Of a DNA stretch of 64,000 nt, positions 59,490 through 64,000 are shown piece after piece. The position numbers and the translations under genes are program-made. Source of the stretch: DASQDN01 sp963825845. GTDB taxonomy: Bacteria > Acidobacteriota > Terriglobia > Bryobacterales > Bryobacteraceae. How positions within the stretch are numbered: position 1 is the stretch's first letter; each line of letters starts with the position of its first letter. Below the pieces are notes generated by a model. That model made no database searches. It was not told where the DNA came from and saw nothing but the letters and a program-made list of their open reading frames with translations. Location: assembly GCA_963825845.1 (NCBI GenBank), contig CAWGVL010000020.1:62001-126000 (forward strand), in the 5' to 3' direction.

Positions 59490-60630
59490 TCAGCGCCCGA
59501 TTAGCGCCATCCGTAGCCAATCGCAACCATATAAGTGGAACAGTCGCAGCGGACGGCTGATGTACCGTCGCGGACCGACGGTGATTTTTTGCCCCGGAGC
59601 GGGAAGTTGCCGATATGCAATCAAGAAACGATCCCAAACCCGATCGTGGAGCTGGATATCGCATAGAGCCAAATCGGCTCGGTTAAGCGGCTCATTGGAA
59701 AGGATAGCGTGTTGAAATCGCTCCACAAGTTGCGTTGTCCACTCGTCCGAGAGTATTTGCGCTGCTACTGCATCCGGAGGCTTAATACCAAAAAGAACTA
59801 TGGCAAGTCGGAGATTAACTGCCACTATTCTTTCGCAACCAATAGTACGGCAGCAATCGAGAAGAGACTGCCAGTCGATAAGTGCAGCTTTATACCTAAC
59901 AAGTCGGGCGATATCGAAGATCCATTTCAAACTCGACCAACCGTGCACGGACGCGTGAATACATAAGCCGATCAGGGTATCTTCAAGGCCGAGAGTGGGG
60001 ATCGCCTCATCCTGAAAGCAGACAGTTTGCCGGCGCTCCCATATCCCGGTCATCTCGATCGGAAAACGCCGGGCCGGAGCATTGAGCGCCCAATGCAATT
60101 CAAGTAACACATTGTCGGAGTCTCGAATGAACTGAATGTCTTTTTCACCCTGGAACCTGCCGGCGCCGGTGCTCGCGCGTCGAAAACCGAGCTGGGCTAG
60201 GGCGACCTCGGCCTGGCTCAGATCCTCATACCGGATAAGAACGTCGAGATCGGTAAACTGGCGGTTCGTAATCTGCTCGTATGCAAGAAGAGCAACCGCC
60301 GGCCCTTTCAGGACGCATAATTCGATATCGCACTTCCGCAGTGCGGCGAGCACCCCAGAAAGCGCGTGTATTAACTGAAAGTTGCGGCCGGCTTGAGCAA
60401 GGTAGGCAGTTTGGATTGTATTGACCACGCCTCTCGGGCACAGAGCGCATGTTTGATACAGCACACTGTAGGGGACCGATAAGGCCATGATCCAGCGTTG
60501 CGTCAATGACACCTTCCCAGCCGTCATGATCAATGCGAACTCCGCCGGCCGGCTCGGTTCCCAAGTCATGACGGCATAACGCGATTAATGCTTCGATGTC
60601 AGCGGTAGAAAAAGCCGGCATCGAGCCCAT
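59490..60630 (-). CDS. Nucleotidyltransferase family protein (NTP_transf_5-type), frameshifted near its N-terminus
   Basis: The main frame (59490 to about 60480) contains LRKCDIELCVLKGPAVALLA and TNRQFTDLDVLIRYEDLSQA, the nucleotidyltransferase core with KG and DLD catalytic residues. It then has VLLELHWALNAPARRFP, LGLEDTLIGLCIHASVHGWS, SLKWIFDIARLVRY and a helical C-terminus. The natural N-terminus is in the other frame: MPAFSTADIEALIALCRHDL from 60618, through WEGVIDATLDHGLIGPLQCA. One indel between about 60430 and 60480 joins them. Relatives accompany lasso-peptide genes, and PqqD and HPr-kinase-like genes in exopolysaccharide loci. The start abuts the PqqD-like gene. Confidence 0.75.
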
Positions 60631-60650
60631 TTCCCAAATCCAACCTTTTG

Positions 60651-61139
60651 TTACCGCCTGCCGCCGTTCCCGCTCCCGTTCCCATTGCCCGTGCCGCCGT
60701 TCCCGTTCCCGGTGTTGCCATTCCCGTTATTGCCCGATTTGGCAGCGGCAGGCGTGGGCGCAAGAATCGAAACCACAGCTGGCAATAGAAGCGAACTGCC
60801 GAGGACTGTACGACGACTTACGGCTGCATTGGCGATGACAGCTGTCATATCAGACACATCGGTTGGCCGTTCCAGCAGATCGAGCGACTCGAGTTGCAGT
60901 AACGCCGCGAGGACGACTTCGTCGCCGCCGCTTACATTAAACTGCCGCTCAAACGCTTCAGTGATCGCTTCAACGTTCGCTGTCCCTGTGCATGCTTGCC
61001 AGATCCATGTCATCGTTGGGTTCAGGCGATGCACTTTCTTTTTGCGGCTATCATAGATAACACATTCACCAGAGAGTTCTTCACAAATCAGTTCAGTCGT
61101 TCGCGCTAAAGGATGTTTCGGTATTTGAATAGAAGACAT
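60651..61139 (-). CDS. PqqD-like protein fused to a signal-like segment and Gly/Asn-rich tail
   Basis: 162 residues, with AAGGTAGGTG upstream of ATG 61139. Residues 1-93 are a PqqD-type winged-helix domain, the RiPP-recognition fold: ECVIYDSRKKKVHRLNPTMT, WIWQACTGTANVEAITEAFE, VLAALLQLESLDLLERP. Then SRRTVLG (108-114), a hydrophobic run (LLLPAVVSILAP, 117-128) and an Ala-x-Ala-like end resemble a Tat/Sec signal in the middle of the chain. The tail 134-162 is almost only Gly and Asn, encoded by GTTCCC-type hexamer repeats. PqqD proteins present peptide substrates. This fusion could itself be a precursor carrying its own recognition domain. Confidence 0.7.
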   Translation of the reverse strand: MSSIQIPKHPLARTTELICEELSGECVIYDSRKKKVHRLNPTMTWIWQACTGTANVEAITEAFERQFNVSGGDEVVLAALLQLESLDLLERPTDVSDMTAVIANAAVSRRTVLGSSLLLPAVVSILAPTPAAAKSGNNGNGNTGNGNGGTGNGNGSGNGGRR

Positions 61140-61518
61140 TTAAGCACCTACCTTATAGCTCATATAGCTGGGCAAGTGTAGCATGCAATGTGATTCGAAT
61201 CAATGCTTACAACTTAGGCTTTAACATATACGCTCTCAGATGTAGCGCCTACATCGGTTCACCAGAAAGTACTCACATCGTCATACGTTTGGAATCCCTT
61301 TGCCATGCACGCCCTCCCCCCGCGTTAACATCACTCCCATAGATGACGTAACGGTGATAGTGTCGTCAGAATCGATCAGCAACACACGTTTGTACGGTCA
61401 GCGGACTCTTCGCACCCGCAGCGATGCACACGGCTCTGCGTGGCTCACTACTAATTAGGGATATTCATTGAATGACTTGAGTGAATTGCACTTCGGTGAC
61501 CGCAGTGCTGTTCCGCTA
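61140..61518. promoter_or_regulatory. Leader region of the PqqD-like gene with a perfect palindrome
   Basis: About 380 bp without a gene. It holds GATGTAG-CGC-CTACATC, a perfect 7-3-7 inverted repeat at 61239-61255, about 100 bp upstream of the PqqD-like start, and a GTACTCAC box at 61269-61276 that recurs in two other intergenic regions of the window. Likely a regulatory region or a small structured leader. Confidence 0.4.
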
Positions 61519-62300
61519 CTACTGCTCTAATTCGTTCAACCACTGTAAGATTTGAACGGCCTCACCCCGCCTCCCAATAAATCCTTGCGTTTGCACACTT
61601 ATCGTCTTAAGTATCGGAAGAACTATGGAGGGATGCCTTCGTATCGCAATCGAGTGTCGAACCAACTGCAGCATCGATTCGGCAGGTGTCAGGGATCGCG
61701 GCACCCACACCGCTCCGGGCTTATACTTCGCAAACGCAATAACGCGGGGCGCACAGGTCCACTTCCACTTCGATTCGGGTCGACGAATCGCGTTTCTCCG
61801 CCAATCACCCTTAAACTGATCGGCAATGTGAATGGATGAACACCTCCGTTCTCATCAAACACGGCGTACTCATCGGAGTAATACACCGCGCCTGCCTGAA
61901 CCAGAGACCATACCAACGTGGATTTGCCTGCATGGCTAAACCCCGGTAGCACGACGGTGCAGTTCCGCCATGTAATGACGCCGGCGTGGATGAAAACCCG
62001 GGTTGTGGCATATTCTGCGACGCAGATATGCAGTTCCTTTTGCAGGATTCTCAATGCGGTTGACATCGGCTGCCATGGAAGTGCCCTCGCGGGCGAACAT
62101 CGTCGCACCCGAAAGAGTTCATCCTGAGCGTCTGCCTCGAAAATAAACTTGTGCGGAGCATCCGCCGGACTAGCAGGTGTAGAGCCGAATGGCACATGAG
62201 CCGAAACGGCCGCTGCTTCGGCCGGTCGGCACTCAACTGCAAGACGCACTCCCAGGCACTCGACCGCAATTGTAAATGTCTCAGGTTGATACGTACTCAT
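61519..62300 (-). CDS. HPr kinase-like protein, frameshifted in its C-terminal third
   Basis: From ATG 62300: MSTYQPETFTIAVECLGVRL, then RILQKELHICVAEYATTRVF with IHAGVITWRNCTVVLPGFSH, and the P-loop SHAGKSTLVWSLVQAG, followed by YYSDEYAVFDENGGVHPFTL. This is the HPrK/P-type kinase fold with a Walker A motif and the acidic residue after 'YSDEYA'. The frame runs into unrelated text after RVIGGET. From about 61760-61800 another frame gives PESKWKWTCAPRVIAFAKYK, then VPRSLTPAESMLQLVRHSIA and QILQWLNELEQ to 61519. One indel is responsible. Such kinases pair with PqqD and nucleotidyltransferase genes, as here. Confidence 0.75.
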
Positions 62301-62320
62301 CTTCAGTGCTAACGGGGCAA

Positions 62321-62812
62321 CTACGAGCGCCGCATAAGCCGAGTACGGAGTATTATTGCCAACCCGATTCCGGCAATAACGCCTCCTGTATTCGCGACAA
62401 TGTCATAAATATCACAGCTACGCCCACTCACGAACGTTTGCACGAACTCCAACGCCACTCCGACGAGTTCGGTTACCACAATACAAAGAGCAGCAATCGG
62501 GAAGCGCACTCCCAAAGCAGGCAACAAAGCGAGAACTGCATAAGCACAGAAGTGAATGATCTTATCGCCTAGAGCAAGTTCGGAGAGCAGCCTCATGGGC
62601 GCACTGCTACCCGGTAGCAACTCACCGGTAGCGATAACCAGTAGCAGTACTGCCCATATCGTTAGTACTGTCGTCGCACTACGGTACCAGTGGAGAGATC
62701 GCGCAAGGTAATGCTTCATTGACTGTATGGCCCATAGCTCGTCAGCTCGTTCTGCTCCGAACAGAGTCATTCTAATGAGTATACGGTTCTGCGTGGCCCG
62801 AAGCGGATGCAT
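62321..62812 (-). CDS. VanZ-like membrane protein
   Basis: 163 residues as an open frame; the translated start may be ATG 62719 (MKHYLARSLHWYR) because the first 30 residues are hydrophilic and lack features. Four helices: VLTIWAVLLLVIATGELLPG, the pair DKIIHFCAYAVLALLPALGV and IAALCIVVTELVGVALEFVQ, and IVANTGGVIAGIGLAIILRT. The DKIxHFxAYxxLA and 'ExxQxFVxGRSCDIYDIVANTxG' motifs are VanZ hallmarks. VanZ-like proteins are frequent in exosortase/exopolysaccharide loci, where their role is unclear. First gene of the minus-strand set that continues with the HPr-kinase-like gene 20 bp away. Confidence 0.82.
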   Translation of the reverse strand: MHPLRATQNRILIRMTLFGAERADELWAIQSMKHYLARSLHWYRSATTVLTIWAVLLLVIATGELLPGSSAPMRLLSELALGDKIIHFCAYAVLALLPALGVRFPIAALCIVVTELVGVALEFVQTFVSGRSCDIYDIVANTGGVIAGIGLAIILRTRLMRRS

Positions 62813-63303
62813 TTCGCGCAGTTACTGGAGAGATGAGGCGATCTCACCAGTGTCATCGTGGCTTACGACAGATGCGTATCTCCGTGAGCCGTCGGTTTAT
62901 AGACCTAGTATGCGTGAAGTACCGATTTTTTGCATACCCCTGTTTTGGCCTTGACAGCCTCCGGCGAACGCCTTAGTGTATGGAAGATACATTCATAACG
63001 TATGCGCCACTGTGTGGGACATGTCGTGCGGTAGCTATGTACTCACGAGCATCACAACCATCGTCGTATCAGGTGACGCATGTAAAATACAACACCTGTG
63101 CCACTGGGGACCTTGGGGCTGACTGGTACGAAACTGTGCACATAAGTACCAGTTTTCTTGACATCTAGGGGATGATGTCTCTACCATTCAATGACACGCG
63201 CCGAGTTGTTGTGCCTGTGCAGCGTCCGCGTAGCTATCGCACGTTGTACACGGCACGGTACGCGGCACAATATCAGATTGGCATTCGTATCGGCACCAGT
63301 TTC
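62813..63303. promoter_or_regulatory. Divergent promoter region between the VanZ-like and NusG-like genes
   Basis: Contains TTGACA-17-TAGTGT (about 62953-62981) and TTGACA-18-TACCAT (about 63159-63188) directed to the plus strand. It also has an 8-bp inverted repeat ACTGGTAC (63122-63129) / GTACCAGT (63146-63153) with a 16-nt spacer just before the second -35 box, and a GTACTCAC box at 63039-63046. The arrangement suggests regulated transcription of the NusG-like gene. Boxes were found by eye. Confidence 0.35.
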
Positions 63304-63840
63304 ATGGACACGAACACTGAACAGTTGAGTTGGTATGCACTTCAGGTCGTAACAAAGAAAGAGAAATACGTTGCAAGCGCACTATCACAGAAGGGGTACG
63401 CGTGCTTTCTGCCGGTCTATACGAAACGGACCGTATGGTCTGACCGGAACAAAACGCTTTCCGTCCCACTGTTTTCCGGATACGTGTTCTCCCGATTTAA
63501 CGTCGAGCGCCGTATGCCGATTCTTGTCACGCCTAACGTTCAACGCGTAGTCGGCAACGGGAACGTTCCGGTGGCAGTATCTGAGAGAGATCTCGAAGCC
63601 ATCCGCGTTGCGCTCACGAATGGGCTGCCGATCGAGCCGTACGACAGTCTACAGAAGGGCGACGTCGTCCTCGTGACAAAAGGCCCGTTGGCCGGCATAG
63701 AAGGATCTTTCGTCCAGTACCGAGGCACGTCACGGTTGGTCCTCTCCGTCTCGTTAATCAATCGAGCTGTCGCGGTAGAGATGGATCGCCTGTGTGTTGA
63801 ACCACTTCAAACGCGTACAATTACGAAGACAACACCTTAG
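63304..63840 (+). CDS. NusG-like specialised transcription antiterminator (UpxY/LoaP type)
   Basis: 178 residues from ATG 63304; the longer frame from 63172 adds sequence unlike the family. The NGN domain reads WYALQVVTKKEKYVASALSQ, GYACFLPVYTKRTVWSD, SVPLFSGYVFSRFNVERRM, PILVTPNVQRVVGNGNVPVA. The KOW domain reads LQKGDVVLVTKGPLAGIEGS with SRLVLSVSLINRAVAVEMD. The length and presence at the edge of a polysaccharide locus fit UpxY/RfaH-like paralogues that bind RNA polymerase and prevent early termination in long glycan operons. Genes to the right, outside the window, are its likely first targets. Confidence 0.85.
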   Translation: MDTNTEQLSWYALQVVTKKEKYVASALSQKGYACFLPVYTKRTVWSDRNKTLSVPLFSGYVFSRFNVERRMPILVTPNVQRVVGNGNVPVAVSERDLEAIRVALTNGLPIEPYDSLQKGDVVLVTKGPLAGIEGSFVQYRGTSRLVLSVSLINRAVAVEMDRLCVEPLQTRTITKTTP

Positions 63841-64000
63841 CTGTCCAGCGTTCGTCGGCGCACTCCACTGCCGAGTGCACAGACGCATTGCAATTGCATT
63901 ACACCCGCTCCAACCGCATCACAGCGTTAACCAAACCAGGCCGACGGGTTCATCCCTGAGGCATGTACATATTACCTTTGGCCTTCGACAATGAATCGGT
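63841..64000. other. Window end without a supportable gene
   Basis: 160 bp after the NusG-like gene. An ATG near 63963 could begin a further gene but too little sequence remains to judge. Confidence 0.4.

Noticed and set aside
60651..60745. CRISPR-like or tandem non-coding repeat
   Set aside because: The repeats are in frame and encode the Gly/Asn tail of the PqqD-like protein.
59490..62300. Lasso-peptide cluster
   Set aside because: Kinase, nucleotidyltransferase and PqqD-like genes are present but no B2 protease, no adjacent lasso cyclase and no typical precursor. The two asparagine synthases are 50 kb away among glycan genes.
1..64000. CRISPR arrays, tRNA or rRNA genes
   Set aside because: No regularly spaced repeats and no tRNA- or rRNA-like stretches were seen on reading the window.

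Overview
The window reads as a chromosomal segment of an Acidobacteriota bacterium, most likely of the Bryobacter / Candidatus Solibacter type. I infer this from several lineage-typical proteins: an N-terminal 'GPKTPEGK' protein, PadR plus permease-prefix pairs, Oar-like receptor remnants, large secreted repeat proteins, and a decayed copy of a conserved 'RPQAGMIFYND' protein. The theme is a large exopolysaccharide / O-antigen locus interrupted by decayed genes and one defence-like island. No rRNA, tRNA or CRISPR array was seen.

Layout. 1-10.1 kb (minus strand): a glycosyltransferase cut by the window edge, a secreted beta-helix protein broken by a frameshift, a GT2, a GT4, two asparagine-synthase-like amidotransferases and an O-antigen ligase/polymerase. 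10.1-18.6 kb: a gene graveyard (conserved acidobacterial protein, Oar-like receptor start, TumE/TumA toxin-antitoxin pair, coxB-coxA junction, WD40/TolB-like protein) around one intact 1244-residue secreted protein with a lysyl-oxidase-type domain. 18.7-25.8 kb (plus): GT2 tandem, rfbF, two tandem gmd paralogues, a small coiled-coil protein and a GT2-GT4 fusion. 25.8-41.6 kb: a secreted Cys-repeat protein, the Wzm/Wzt ABC exporter, an FkbM methyltransferase (frameshifted), more glycosyltransferases, a sulfotransferase and two sugar/SAM methyltransferases. 41.9-49.4 kb: a MotA/MotB (ZorA/ZorB-like) pair followed by BrnT/BrnA, HicA/HicB, DUF433/DUF5615 and ParD/ParE modules, with a broken glycosyltransferase and a transposase relic. 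50.0-59.5 kb: a PadR operon, a pRiA4b ORF-3-like relic, a large GT2, a methyltransferase, and a 1447-residue beta-helix protein carrying the same Cys-repeat domain. 59.5-63.8 kb: nucleotidyltransferase, PqqD-like fusion, HPr-kinase-like and VanZ-like genes on the minus strand, divergent from a NusG-like antiterminator.

How it fits together. Nucleotide sugars (CDP-glucose, GDP-4-keto-6-deoxymannose) feed many glycosyltransferases. The glycan is decorated by amidotransferases, methyltransferases and a sulfotransferase, and is exported by Wzm/Wzt and/or joined by the Wzy/WaaL-like enzyme. The NusG-like protein probably promotes read-through of such long operons. The secreted beta-helix, Cys-repeat and lysyl-oxidase-like proteins are candidate matrix or surface proteins.

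Caveat. At least eight otherwise intact-looking genes carry one apparent single-base frameshift. These may be sequencing or assembly indels. The relics with several lesions look like true decay.
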